A stretch of 64,000 nucleotides of DNA from Polaromonas sp. OV174 (GTDB lineage Bacteria > Pseudomonadota > Gammaproteobacteria > Burkholderiales > Burkholderiaceae_C), in assembly GCF_900112285.1 (NCBI RefSeq), contig NZ_FOKZ01000013.1, positions 62,001-126,000 on the forward strand. Direction: 5' to 3'. Of the stretch, positions 52,296 through 60,749 are shown in pieces; within the stretch, counting starts at the first letter, position 1; each line of letters starts with the position of its first letter. Made by a program: the position numbers and the translations under genes. A model generated the notes under the pieces. The model did not search any database. It saw only the letters and a program-made list of their open reading frames with translations, and was not told where the DNA came from.

Positions 52296-52877
52296 ATGAC
52301 CGCCAAAAAGATTCTGATGATTTGCGGAGACTATTGCGAGGACTACGAAACCATGGTGCCCTTCCAGGCGCTGCTTGCCGTGGGCCATACGGTACATGCA
52401 GTCTGCCCGGACAAAAAAGCCGGTGATCACATCAAGACCGCCATTCACGACTTTGAAGGCGCGCAGACCTATAGCGAAAAGCCCGGCCACAACTTCGCGC
52501 TGAATGCCAGCTTTTCCGACATCCGGGTCGAAAGCTACGACGCCCTGCTGTTGCCGGGCGGTCGCGGCCCCGAATACCTGCGCACCTACCCGGCCGTGGT
52601 GGACATGGTCAAGCACTTTTTTGATGCGCAAAAACCGGTGGCGGCCATCTGCCACGCGGCGCAATTGCTGGCCGGCGCCGATGTGCTCAAGGGCCGAACC
52701 TGCTCGGCTTACCCGGCCTGCCGCACCGAGGTGGAGCGCGCCGGCGGCACCTATGCCGAGATTGCCATTGATGCGGCGCACACCGAGGGCAACCTGGTGT
52801 CGGCGCCGGCCTGGCCCGCACACCCGGCCTGGATTGCCCAGTTTTTGACCCTGCTGGGAACGCGCATCACGCATTGA
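52296..52877 (+). CDS. DJ-1/PfpI family protein
   Basis: This 193-residue glutamine-amidotransferase-like fold has E15 (GDYCEDYET), the nucleophile elbow C119-H120 in VAAICHAAQLLAGA, and LLPGGRGPEY before it. Members act as glyoxalase/deglycase, chaperone or peptidase, and the sequence alone does not decide. It has a good AGGAGA ribosome site and is probably transcribed with the next gene. Confidence 0.88.
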   Translation: MTAKKILMICGDYCEDYETMVPFQALLAVGHTVHAVCPDKKAGDHIKTAIHDFEGAQTYSEKPGHNFALNASFSDIRVESYDALLLPGGRGPEYLRTYPAVVDMVKHFFDAQKPVAAICHAAQLLAGADVLKGRTCSAYPACRTEVERAGGTYAEIAIDAAHTEGNLVSAPAWPAHPAWIAQFLTLLGTRITH

Positions 52878-52956
52878 CGCCCAGCGGCGCGCGCTGCATG
52901 ATTCCGGGAGCCCGGCAGAGGCCGACCGGAAAATGCCAACCCGCTGGAGACACATC

Positions 52957-53337
52957 ATGTGCGAGGTATTCATCAGCGCCGACCCGGCGCTCTACGCCAG
53001 CCGTATCCGCTCGGTACGCCTGCACGGCGTGGCGACCAGCATACGGCTGGAAAACCTGTTCTGGGACGTGCTGGCCGACATTGCCAGCCGCGACGGCCTG
53101 AGCGTGCCCCAGCTCTGCACCCGGCTGCATGACGAACTGGTGGCCGAACGCGGCGGCGTGGAGAATTTCGCCTCGTTTTTGCGCGTCTGCTGTGGCCGTT
53201 ATCTGGCGCTGCAGCTTGCGGGCGGCATCCCGCGCGATGCCTCGATTCCCATCGCCAGCCTGAACGCGCAGTGTGTGCTGGCTAGTGAGCGGCGGCCGTT
53301 TGCTTCAAACGGCGCGCCGCACAGGCTGGTGGCCTAG
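52957..53337 (+). CDS. Ribbon-helix-helix domain protein
   Basis: This 126-residue protein has [33 protein letters not shown], which matches the RHH_4-type ribbon-helix-helix fold, then [14 protein letters not shown]. It is probably a small DNA-binding regulator, target unknown. I chose ATG 52957 ([13 protein letters not shown]) with CTGGAG just upstream. Its stop and that of the convergent thioredoxin-TPR gene share the same CTAG (53334-53337). Confidence 0.82.
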   Translation: MCEVFISADPALYASRIRSVRLHGVATSIRLENLFWDVLADIASRDGLSVPQLCTRLHDELVAERGGVENFASFLRVCCGRYLALQLAGGIPRDASIPIASLNAQCVLASERRPFASNGAPHRLVA

Positions 53338-54233
53338 CTCAGCACCACGCTGCTCAAGCGACGGCGGTAGGTCGCCACCACCGGATCTTCCGGCGGAATC
53401 TGGCCGTCGGCCACCTTGGGTTTGGGCGCTTCCATGACGTCCAGGATGGCGATATAGGTCTTGCGCGCCGCCTCGTCCGACCAGCTCTTGTCGCGCATCA
53501 GGATGTCCAGCAGCTCGTCCAGCGCCTCGGTCCAGCGCTGCTGGGCCATCAGCCAGCGCGCCTTGCCGAAGCGGGCCTCGAAATCCCGCTTGTTGACCGC
53601 AATTTTTGCATCAAATTCGGCTCCGGCGCTTTCTCCGAGTGCGTTGATAGCTACAAAATCAATAGCATCCATCCAGCGCTTGAGGGAGTCAAAGCGCCGC
53701 GTCACCGAGGTCTGGGCAATCACCGGCGCAAAGGCCACCTTGGCATCGTCTTCGTGGCCCAGGCTCAAGAGCAGCTTGACGTAGTCAAAGCGGGCGTTGT
53801 CATTGGCCGGGTCTATGGCCACGGCCTGTTGCAATTTCTCCAGCGCGGCTTCGGGGCTGTTATCTGCCTCCGGCTCGGACAGTTCCGGCTCGGGCTCTTC
53901 CTCCAGCGCCGGCGGCAGGTGCTTGTCCAGGAATTCCTTGATCTGGCCCTCGGGCAGGGCGCCGGTGAAGCCGTCCACCGGCTGGCCGTTCATCATCAGG
54001 ATGCAGGTCGGGATGCTGCGTATGCCGAAGGCCGCGCCAAGCTGCTGCTCCTGGTCGGAGTCGATTTTCACCAGCTTGAAGCGGCCGGCGTAAGCGGCCT
54101 CGACCTTCTCCAGAATCGGCCCGAGCGACTTGCAGGGACCGCACCAGGGCGCCCAGAAGTCAATCAGCACGGGGGTGGTCATGGAAGCCGCAACGACTTC
54201 CTCTTCAAAATTGGCAATGGTGACGTCGATCAT
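53334..54233 (-). CDS. Thioredoxin-TPR protein (CnoX/YbbN-like)
   Basis: This 299-residue co-chaperone-like protein has an N-terminal thioredoxin domain with active-site WCGPC (30-34), an acidic linker ([18 protein letters not shown]) and a C-terminal TPR-like helical domain. CnoX/YbbN proteins hold unfolded clients under oxidative stress for GroEL/DnaK. Residues about 188-207 ([17 protein letters not shown] region) are encoded by a family-B repeat (53616-53672). The start at 54233 ([13 protein letters not shown]) is the conserved one. It is divergent from purE. Confidence 0.9.
   Translation of the reverse strand: MIDVTIANFEEEVVAASMTTPVLIDFWAPWCGPCKSLGPILEKVEAAYAGRFKLVKIDSDQEQQLGAAFGIRSIPTCILMMNGQPVDGFTGALPEGQIKEFLDKHLPPALEEEPEPELSEPEADNSPEAALEKLQQAVAIDPANDNARFDYVKLLLSLGHEDDAKVAFAPVIAQTSVTRRFDSLKRWMDAIDFVAINALGESAGAEFDAKIAVNKRDFEARFGKARWLMAQQRWTEALDELLDILMRDKSWSDEAARKTYIAILDVMEAPKPKVADGQIPPEDPVVATYRRRLSSVVLS
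53616..53672 (-). repeat. Dispersed repeat, family B, inside the thioredoxin-TPR gene
   Basis: The + strand reads GGCTCCGGCGCTTTCTCCGAG, GTTGATAGCTACAAAATCAATAGCATCC, which matches the other copies in inverse orientation. It is read in frame in the TPR domain. Confidence 0.65.
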
Positions 54234-54437
54234 GATGCTGCAAAAGTGAGGTTTAACAAGGGGCTTTTCAAGCGGCGTGACGGCTGCCGGCCGGCTAGGG
54301 CGCAAGGCCTGGGCATGGATGCGGTCCGCCGCAGCAGCTCAGACGATAGCATGCAAGCGGCGCTGCCCGCCCCAGCCCTTAAAATTGGGGCTTTGCGGCG
54401 CGCCGCCCTTCAACTTCAAGACTTTCAGGCCATCCCT

Positions 54438-54947
54438 ATGACGACAACAAACAACTCGACCGCCCCCCTGGTGGGCGTGGTGATGGGCTCCAGCAGCGAC
54501 TGGGACACCATGCAGCACGCGGTGCAGATTCTGCAGCAGTTTGGCGTGGCCCATGAAGCCAGCGTGGTGTCGGCCCATCGCATGCCTGACGACTTGTTCA
54601 GCTATGCCGAGCAGGCTTCGGGCCGCGGCCTGCAGGCCATCATTGCCGGCGCCGGCGGTGCCGCGCATCTGCCCGGCATGCTGGCCGCCAAAACCATTGT
54701 GCCGGTGCTGGGCGTGCCGGTGGCCAGCAAGCATTTGCAGGGCGTCGATTCGCTGCACAGCATTGTGCAAATGCCCAAGGGCGTGCCGGTGGCCACCTTT
54801 GCCATAGGCAACGCCGGCGCGGCCAATGCGGCGCTGTTTGCGGTCGCCATGCTGGCCCTGCACGACGAAACGCTGGCGGCCAAGTTGCAGGCCTTTCGCG
54901 CCGAGCAGACCGCCGCCGCCCGCGCCATGACGCTGCCGCCGCTATGA
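54438..54947 (+). CDS. purE: N5-carboxyaminoimidazole ribonucleotide mutase
   Basis: It converts N5-CAIR to CAIR. The 169-residue protein has [20 protein letters not shown] with the catalytic His, and [14 protein letters not shown]. It overlaps purK by ATGA. Upstream in-frame sequence lies in the thioredoxin gene region and is not used. Confidence 0.97.
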   Translation: MTTTNNSTAPLVGVVMGSSSDWDTMQHAVQILQQFGVAHEASVVSAHRMPDDLFSYAEQASGRGLQAIIAGAGGAAHLPGMLAAKTIVPVLGVPVASKHLQGVDSLHSIVQMPKGVPVATFAIGNAGAANAALFAVAMLALHDETLAAKLQAFRAEQTAAARAMTLPPL

Positions 54948-56164
54948 GCGCCTTGCCAATCCTTCCGGGCACGCTGTCCGCCGCCGGCCAGCCCGCCACC
55001 CTGGGTGTGATGGGCGGCGGCCAGCTGGGCCGCATGTTTGTGCAAGCGGCCCAGCGCCTGGGCTACTTCACGGCGGTGCTCGATCCCGATCCCAACAGCC
55101 CGGCCGGCCTGGTCAGCCACCACCATGTGCAGACCGGCTACAGCGATGCAGCTGGCCTGGCGCAGTTGGCCGCGCTGTGCGCCGCGGTCACCACCGAATT
55201 TGAAAACGTGCCGGCCGCCGCGCTGCAGACCCTGGCCGCCACGCGGCCGGTGGCGCCGGGCGCCGCCGCCGTGGCGATTGCGCAGGACAGGATTCAGGAA
55301 AAGTCGCATTTCACGGCCAGTGCCGGCGTGGCCGGCGTCACCTGCGCGCCCTATGCGGTGATTGAAACGCCGCAGCAGCTGCAGGCCGTGCCCGCCGATT
55401 TGCTGCCCGGCATTCTGAAAACCGCGCGCATGGGCTACGATGGCAAGGGCCAGGTGCGCGTCAAGGACGCCGCCGCCCTGGCCGCTGCCTGGGCCGAGCT
55501 CAAGCAAGTGCCCTGCGTGCTGGAAAAAATGCTGCCGCTCCAGGCCGAGTGCTCGGTGATCGTGGCGCGCGGCTGGCAGGGCGAGGTCGTGAGTTTTCCG
55601 CCCCAGCTCAACCTGCATGTCGACGGGATTCTCGCCGTGACCGAGGTTTATGAGGGCAATATGCCTCCAGCCCTTGCTGAACGTGCGCTGGATGCTGCCA
55701 AATCAATAGCAAACCACATTGGCTACGTGGGCGTGCTGTGCGTCGAGTTCTTCCTTGTCGATGACGGCAGCGCCTTGGGCGGCCTGGTCGTCAACGAGAT
55801 GGCGCCGCGGCCGCACAACAGCGGCCACTACACCCTGGACGCCTGCGATGTCTCGCAGTTTGACCTGCAGGTGCATGCCATGGCCGGCCTGCCGCTGCCG
55901 CAGCCGCGCCAGCATTCGCCGGCCATCATGCTCAATCTGCTGGGCGATGTCTGGTTTGACGCCCAGGGCCAGGCGCGCACGCCTGACTGGCAAGCCGTGC
56001 TGGCCTTGCCGGGCGCGCATCTGCACCTGTATGGCAAAACCGAGGCGCGCGTCGGCCGCAAGATGGGCCACCTGAACATCACCGGTGCCGACGTTGCCAG
56101 CGTCAAGGCCACGGCGCGTCAGGCGGCCGCCATATTGGGCCTGCCCGGCTGCGAGGGGCTTTGA
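54944..56164 (+). CDS. purK: N5-carboxyaminoimidazole ribonucleotide synthase
   Basis: This ATP-grasp enzyme makes N5-CAIR from AIR and bicarbonate. The 406-residue protein has [11 protein letters not shown] at the N-terminus, GYDGKGQ in the lid and VEFF...[12 protein letters not shown] near the active site. Residues about 240-257 ([18 protein letters not shown]) are encoded by sequence matching family B (55662-55714), without lengthening the protein much. It overlaps sua5 by one base (TGATG). Confidence 0.96.
   Translation: MSALPILPGTLSAAGQPATLGVMGGGQLGRMFVQAAQRLGYFTAVLDPDPNSPAGLVSHHHVQTGYSDAAGLAQLAALCAAVTTEFENVPAAALQTLAATRPVAPGAAAVAIAQDRIQEKSHFTASAGVAGVTCAPYAVIETPQQLQAVPADLLPGILKTARMGYDGKGQVRVKDAAALAAAWAELKQVPCVLEKMLPLQAECSVIVARGWQGEVVSFPPQLNLHVDGILAVTEVYEGNMPPALAERALDAAKSIANHIGYVGVLCVEFFLVDDGSALGGLVVNEMAPRPHNSGHYTLDACDVSQFDLQVHAMAGLPLPQPRQHSPAIMLNLLGDVWFDAQGQARTPDWQAVLALPGAHLHLYGKTEARVGRKMGHLNITGADVASVKATARQAAAILGLPGCEGL
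55662..55714 (-). repeat. Family-B repeat-like sequence inside purK
   Basis: The + strand reads TGCCTCCAGCCCTTGCTG, GTGCGCTGGATGCTG and CCAAATCAATAGCAAA, in the order of the copy at 53616-53672. It is read in frame. Because PurK is not clearly longer here, a chance match cannot be excluded. Confidence 0.45.
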
Positions 56165-57147
56165 TGATTCTGCCCGGCACCGACCCGCAAGCCATTTTGG
56201 AGGCCGCTCGCCGCATCCAGGCCGGCGGCCTGGTCGGTTTTCCCACCGAGACGGTTTACGGCCTGGGGGCGGACGCCTCCAGCGACCAGGCCGTGGCCGG
56301 CATTTTTGCCGCCAAGGGCAGACCTTCTGACCATCCGCTGATTGTTCATGTGGCCGATGCGGCGCAGGTGAGCCACTACGCCAGCAGCGTGCCGGCCTTT
56401 GCCGAGCGCCTCTTGCAGGCCTTCTGGCCCGGGCCGCTGACCGTGATCCTGCCGCGCAAGCACGGCGTGGCGCTTGCCGCGGCCGGCGGCCAGAATTCCA
56501 TAGGGCTGCGCTGCCCGGCGCATCCGGTGGCGCTGGCTTTTCTGCGCGCCTGCAACACCGGTGTGGCCGGTCCCAGCGCGAATCGTTTCGGCCGGGTCAG
56601 CCCGACCACGGCGCAGCATGTGCAGCAGGAGTTTGGTGATGATTTGCTGGTGCTCGATGGCGGGCCTTGTGATGTCGGCATCGAGTCCAGCATTGTCGAT
56701 TGCACCCGTGGCCGGCCGGTGCTGCTGCGCCCCGGCGTGCTGACGCGGGCTCAGCTGGAGGCCGCTTGCGGCGAGCCGGTGCTGGCCAAGGAAGACATGC
56801 CGGCGGCCAGCGGTACGCCGCGCGCTTCGGGCACGCTGGAGGCGCATTACGCGCCCAATGCCAAGGTGAGATTGATGGATGCCGGCGCCATCCAGACGGC
56901 GCTCGATCTGCTGGGCGCGGACGCGGCCCATATCGCGGTTTATGCCCGTGCCGTGCTGCGCCTGAGCTCGGCCAAGGTGCTGTACCGGCGCATGCCCGAC
57001 GACGCCGCTGCCGCTGCGCAGCAGCTGTTTGCCGTGCTGCGCGATTTCGACAGCCATGGCGCCAAGCTGATCTGGATTGAACACCCGCCCGAAAGCGCGG
57101 AGTGGGACGGCGTGCGCGACCGGCTGGGGCGGGCGGCGGCGAGCTGA
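56164..57147 (+). CDS. L-threonylcarbamoyladenylate synthase (Sua5/YwlC)
   Basis: It makes threonylcarbamoyl-AMP for the t6A modification of tRNAs reading ANN codons. The 327-residue protein has the TsaC core (TETVYGLGADA, KGRPSDHPLIVH, FWPGPLT, RCPAHPVA, SIVD) plus the C-terminal Sua5 domain (SGTLEAHYAPNA). ATG 56164 overlaps the purK stop; the TTG at 56161 is less likely. Confidence 0.93.
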   Translation: MILPGTDPQAILEAARRIQAGGLVGFPTETVYGLGADASSDQAVAGIFAAKGRPSDHPLIVHVADAAQVSHYASSVPAFAERLLQAFWPGPLTVILPRKHGVALAAAGGQNSIGLRCPAHPVALAFLRACNTGVAGPSANRFGRVSPTTAQHVQQEFGDDLLVLDGGPCDVGIESSIVDCTRGRPVLLRPGVLTRAQLEAACGEPVLAKEDMPAASGTPRASGTLEAHYAPNAKVRLMDAGAIQTALDLLGADAAHIAVYARAVLRLSSAKVLYRRMPDDAAAAAQQLFAVLRDFDSHGAKLIWIEHPPESAEWDGVRDRLGRAAAS

Positions 57148-57165
57148 GCCCGGCAGGGCTGGCGT

Positions 57166-58011
57166 TCAGGAACTCGCGGGCGTGGCCTGCGCGTCGTAGC
57201 CCAGTCGCAGCGATAGCCGGGCACAAATATCCGCTAGTGCGGTCTTGATCTGCTCCTTGCTGGGAGTGGGCGTGCCGTCGATACGCGCAATATGCGGGAT
57301 GTTGATGGCGGCAATCACGCGCTGGCCCAGGCCCCATACCGGAAAGGCGATATTCGTGACGCCCTGGATCTGGATGCTGGGCATCATGGCGTAGCCGGTT
57401 TTGCGCACCGCCATCAACAGTGAAAACAACTGCCCCGGATCGATGTCGAGCTCTCCCTCGACCTTGATGTGCTTGCCCAGCATGCGCGTGCGCGTCACTT
57501 CGTCCTGATAGGCCAGCAGCACATGGCCCGAGGACGTATCACTTAAGCCCATGAGGACTCCGACCTTCAGGCCGAAGGACCAGCGTTCAGGGCTGTCGAC
57601 CTGCGCGATCACGATCACCCGGCCGTCCTGATAAATCGTCAGGTGGGCCGATTGGCGTGTGCGCTCGGCCAGCTCTTGCAGCAAAGGCAGCGCGGCGTCC
57701 ACCAGCGACTTGACCGGCGGCTGGCGATGCGCCAGGGCAAACATCTTCAAGGTCAGGGTGTAGCGGTCATTCTGGTCGGCCTGAATGTAGCCCCGACGCT
57801 GCAGTGTCACAACCATGCGAAAAATTTCGTTCACATTGCGCTGCAGCACCTGACTCAGCTGATTGAGCGTATAGCCGTCAGCGCTGGCGCTCAGGGCTTC
57901 AAGAATATCCAATCCTTTGTCCAGCGCCGGGGCGCTATAGCGGGCATTGGTGTCCGGTTCACTCTGGTTGGCGGTCTCTGTCGCCAGGTCGGAAGGTTGC
58001 TGCGTGTTCAT
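57166..58011 (-). CDS. IclR-family regulator
   Basis: This 281-residue regulator has a winged HTH at about 27-85 (LDKGLDILEALSAS, TLNQLSQVLQRNVNEIFRMVVTLQRRGYI) and an IclR effector domain. It lies divergent from the SDR-FAH-ABC unit and is the likely regulator of that unit. Two A/T-rich dyads lie in the shared region. Confidence 0.92.
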   Translation of the reverse strand: MNTQQPSDLATETANQSEPDTNARYSAPALDKGLDILEALSASADGYTLNQLSQVLQRNVNEIFRMVVTLQRRGYIQADQNDRYTLTLKMFALAHRQPPVKSLVDAALPLLQELAERTRQSAHLTIYQDGRVIVIAQVDSPERWSFGLKVGVLMGLSDTSSGHVLLAYQDEVTRTRMLGKHIKVEGELDIDPGQLFSLLMAVRKTGYAMMPSIQIQGVTNIAFPVWGLGQRVIAAINIPHIARIDGTPTPSKEQIKTALADICARLSLRLGYDAQATPASS

Positions 58012-58095
58012 AAGGTGCTGACATCGCTGTGGTGTTGTGTGTGGCGATGATAACCGTGGCCGTTACAAAAGCCATTGTAAAAAATCACATATAAA

Positions 58096-58110
58096 AATAA
58101 ATTCCATTTA
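58096..58110. promoter_or_regulatory. Dyad near the IclR gene, possible operator
   Basis: ATAAAT-TCC-ATTTAT is a perfect 6-bp inverted repeat located 85 bp upstream of the IclR start codon. Part of it resembles the site at 58208-58232. Confidence 0.4.
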
Positions 58111-58192
58111 TGAAAATAAAAACCAAGGGAAAACGCTGAGTTATCTGGGCTAAAAAATCACACATACTCTCGACGAAGTGAAAATCGAGCTC

Positions 58193-58220
58193 TTGAATAT
58201 AAGAAATCAATTTTTATATA
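58193..58220 (+). promoter_or_regulatory. Predicted promoter of the SDR-FAH-ABC unit
   Basis: TTGAAT (58193-58198), 16-bp spacer and TATATA (58215-58220). This is the best sigma-70 match I found in the window; it predicts a leader of about 125 nt. Confidence 0.55.
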
Positions 58221-58232
58221 CGAAATAAATTG
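58208..58232. promoter_or_regulatory. Interrupted palindrome over the -10, probable IclR operator
   Basis: CAATTT and AAATTG (perfect 6-bp arms) bracket the TATATA -10 element. Binding here would block the promoter, as expected of a repressor. Confidence 0.5.
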
Positions 58233-58354
58233 CAGGGATGCAGGCTTGAGGTTCTGCGCAGAAGGCGGACCGAGCAGGTACTTGTCGCAGCGCGTTTGAC
58301 CTGCCTATCGGTGCTTGGGTCGCCGTGTCCCGTCACCTTTGTATTGGAGAAGAG

Positions 58355-59101
58355 ATGGTTGGTCGTTTAGCAGGAAAAACAGCATTGATCACTGCCGCTG
58401 CACAAGGCATTGGCCGTGCCACAGCGGAGTTGTTCGCACGCGAAGGCGCCACCGTCATCGCGACCGACATCAACCAGGAGTTGTTGGCTAGCCTGCAGGG
58501 TTGCCGGGTTTTCAAGCTCGATGTCACGCGCAGCGACGACATTGCCGCGCTGGCGGCAGAAGTGGGCGCGATTGACGTGCTGTTCAATTGCGCCGGTTAT
58601 GTCCACGACGGCAACATCCTTAACTGTGACCGCCAGGCCTGGGATTTTTCCTTCGCGCTCAACGTGACGGCCAGCTATGAAATGGTCAAGGCATTTTTGC
58701 CCGGCATGCTGGCGCGCGGCCAGGGCTCGATCATCAACATGGCCTCGGCGGCGTCCAGCGTCAAAGGCGTGCCCAACCGTTTTGTCTATGGTGCCAGCAA
58801 GGCGGCCGTGATCGGCATGACCAAAGCCATTGCCGCAGATTTCGTGGCGCAGGGCATACGTTGCAACGCGATTTGCCCGGGTACTGTCGAATCGCCTTCG
58901 CTACAGGCGCGCATTGCCTCGCAAGCCGGCAAGTACGACAAAACCGTCGATCAGGTGCGCGCCGACTTTGTCGCGCGTCAACCGATTGGCCGGGTTGGGC
59001 GGGCAGAGGAAATTGCTGCGCTGGCCTTGTACCTGGCGTCCGATGAGTCGGCCTTTACCACCGGTACGGCACAGATCATTGACGGCGGCTGGTCCAACTG
59101 A
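58355..59101 (+). CDS. SDR-family dehydrogenase (2-keto-3-deoxy-sugar-acid type)
   Basis: This 248-residue classical SDR has ITAAAQGIGRA for nucleotide binding, D38 (NAD preference), NCAG, and the active site with Y145xxxK149 (YGASK). The sequence resembles 2-keto-3-deoxy-L-fuconate / L-rhamnonate 4-dehydrogenases. Its position before an FAH hydrolase supports that, since the two act in sequence in the non-phosphorylating sugar-acid route. The dehydratase of that route is not in the window, so the assignment is provisional. ATG 58355 has a strong ribosome site. Confidence 0.82.
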   Translation: MVGRLAGKTALITAAAQGIGRATAELFAREGATVIATDINQELLASLQGCRVFKLDVTRSDDIAALAAEVGAIDVLFNCAGYVHDGNILNCDRQAWDFSFALNVTASYEMVKAFLPGMLARGQGSIINMASAASSVKGVPNRFVYGASKAAVIGMTKAIAADFVAQGIRCNAICPGTVESPSLQARIASQAGKYDKTVDQVRADFVARQPIGRVGRAEEIAALALYLASDESAFTTGTAQIIDGGWSN

Positions 59102-59131
59102 GTTGACCCTGACCTCACCAAAAGGAAACCT

Positions 59132-59989
59132 ATGAAATTACTACGCTATGGGCCGGTTGGCCAGGAAAAGCCCGGCATTCTCGATGCCCAGAACGCGGTG
59201 CGCGATCTGTCCGGCGTGATTGGCGACCTGACGGCCGAGCATCTCTCGCCGCAAGGGCTTGAGGCCTTGCGAAAGATTGATCTCTCCATGCTGCCGGTGG
59301 TGGCGCAACCCGGACGAATTGGCACACCTTACGCGGGTGTGGGCAAGTTCATCTGTGTCGGTCTGAACTACAGCGACCATGCGGCAGAAACCGGCGCTGC
59401 AGTGCCGGCCGAACCCATCCTGTTTAACAAGTGGTCGCGCGCCACCGGTCCCAACGACACCGTTGTGATCCCCCAGAACTCGTTGAAAACCGACTGGGAA
59501 GTGGAACTGGGCGTAGTGATAGGCACCAAGGCGCGTTACGTTCCCCTGGAGACGGCGCTGCAGCATGTGGCGGGTTACTGCGTGATCAACGATGTGTCGG
59601 AGCGCGAGTACCAGATCGAGCGCGGCGGCACCTGGGACAAGGGCAAAGGCTGCGATACCTTTGGCCCCATAGGCCCTTGGCTGGTCACGTCGGACGACGT
59701 GGCCGATCCGCAAAAGCTGGGCATGTGGCTGGAGGTCAATGGAAAGCGTTTTCAAAACGGCAATACGCAGACCATGATCTTCACGGTGGCCTACCTGATT
59801 CACTACATCAGCCAGTTCACCACCCTGTATCCGGGCGACCTGATCTCGACCGGCACGCCACCTGGCGTCGGACTGGGGCAGAAGCCTCCCGTCTACCTCA
59901 AGGACGGCGATGTCATGCGCCTGGGTATCGAGGGCCTGGGCGAACAGATGCAACAGGCTCGCGCCTGGGATGCGGCCCTGCTGGATTGA
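59132..59989 (+). CDS. Fumarylacetoacetate-hydrolase-family protein (2,4-diketo-3-deoxy-acid hydrolase type)
   Basis: This 285-residue metal-dependent C-C hydrolase has the FAH core: CVGLNYSDHAAE, DWEVELGVVIG (metal-binding Glu residues), VINDVSERE and STGTPPGVGLG. KRFQNGNTQTMIF is typical of the 2,4-diketo-3-deoxy-L-fuconate/rhamnonate hydrolase group, which yields pyruvate and lactate. It follows the SDR by 30 bp. Other acylpyruvases cannot be excluded. Confidence 0.85.
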   Translation: MKLLRYGPVGQEKPGILDAQNAVRDLSGVIGDLTAEHLSPQGLEALRKIDLSMLPVVAQPGRIGTPYAGVGKFICVGLNYSDHAAETGAAVPAEPILFNKWSRATGPNDTVVIPQNSLKTDWEVELGVVIGTKARYVPLETALQHVAGYCVINDVSEREYQIERGGTWDKGKGCDTFGPIGPWLVTSDDVADPQKLGMWLEVNGKRFQNGNTQTMIFTVAYLIHYISQFTTLYPGDLISTGTPPGVGLGQKPPVYLKDGDVMRLGIEGLGEQMQQARAWDAALLD

Positions 59990-60005
59990 GCGATCGAGGG
60001 GCCAG

Positions 60006-60029
60006 GGCCGTGCGTTTGCACGCACGGCC
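60006..60029 (+). terminator. Hairpin between FAH and ABC permease genes
   Basis: GGCCGTGCGT pairs perfectly with ACGCACGGCC around a TTGC loop; the following bases are only partly T (CCTTTCTT). It may partly end transcription or protect the upstream mRNA, giving different levels of enzyme and transporter. Confidence 0.5.
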
Positions 60030-60071
60030 ACCAGCCTTTCTTGCCATCACGTCTTCCCACACAAACTTTGA

Positions 60072-60749
60072 ATGTCCATGAGCTACGCTTTCGAGTTCGA
60101 CACGGTGTTTCAGGCCTGGCCCTTGTTGCTAGAGGGCACGCTACAGACGATCAAGCTGTCTTTCGCCGCCATGGTGATCGGCCTTTGCATCGCCGTGGTC
60201 TGCGCCTGGGGGAAGATCCATGGCGGGCGGCCGGTGAAGTGGTTGATCAATGCCTATATAGAACTGATCCGCAACACGCCATTTCTGATCCAGCTGTTTT
60301 TCTTCTTCTTTGCGCTGCCCAGCGTCGGTGTGCAATGGTCGCCCACCACGGCGGCGCTGGTGGCGATGTTCGTCAACCTGGGCGCCTTTTCTGCCGAGAT
60401 CATCCGCGCCGGCATCGAGTCGATTCCCAAGGGGCAGATAGAGGCGGGGCTGGCGCTCAACCTCAAGCCCTATCAGATCTTCATTCACGTCGTTCTCAAG
60501 CCCGCTTTGAAAACGATATTTCCGGCGCTCTCGAGTCAATTCATTTTGCTGATGCTCACGTCCAGCGTCGTCTCGGCAATTTCAGCCGATGACCTGACCT
60601 CGGTGGCTGCCAGCCTGCAGTCCGAAACCTTCCGAAGTTTCGAAATCTACATCGTCGTCACGACCATTTATTTCGCGCTGTCCATGCTGTTTATTGGCCT
60701 GTTCAAGCTGTGCTACCAGCGCTTTCTTGACTATCCGAGTACCAAGTAA
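60072..60749 (+). CDS. ABC transporter permease, polar amino acid uptake type (1)
   Basis: This 225-residue permease of the HisMQ type has about five membrane helices. The ABC-coupling loop IRAGIESIPKGQIEAGLALNL and ELIRNTPFLIQLFFFFFALP are typical. It overlaps the next permease at TAATG (60747-60751). ATG 60072 or 60078 are both possible starts. Confidence 0.92.
   Translation: MSMSYAFEFDTVFQAWPLLLEGTLQTIKLSFAAMVIGLCIAVVCAWGKIHGGRPVKWLINAYIELIRNTPFLIQLFFFFFALPSVGVQWSPTTAALVAMFVNLGAFSAEIIRAGIESIPKGQIEAGLALNLKPYQIFIHVVLKPALKTIFPALSSQFILLMLTSSVVSAISADDLTSVAASLQSETFRSFEIYIVVTTIYFALSMLFIGLFKLCYQRFLDYPSTK

Larger units (their letters stand above)
58012..58354. other. A/T-rich divergent control region (IclR gene / SDR gene)
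   Basis: This 343-bp gap carries no gene. It is much richer in A/T than its surroundings. It contains dyads at 58096-58110 and 58208-58232 and one good sigma-70-type promoter toward the SDR gene (58193-58220). The last 120 bp form the SDR leader, ending in a strong GGAGAAGAG ribosome site. Confidence 0.7.

Noticed and set aside
2422..55714. Short repeats considered as CRISPR or insertion sequences
   Set aside because: They are dispersed, in both orientations, with no regular spacing, no cas genes and no transposase.
58355..59989. Firm naming of SDR and FAH as L-fuconate pathway enzymes
   Set aside because: No dehydratase, mutarotase or sugar transporter is present; kept at family level.
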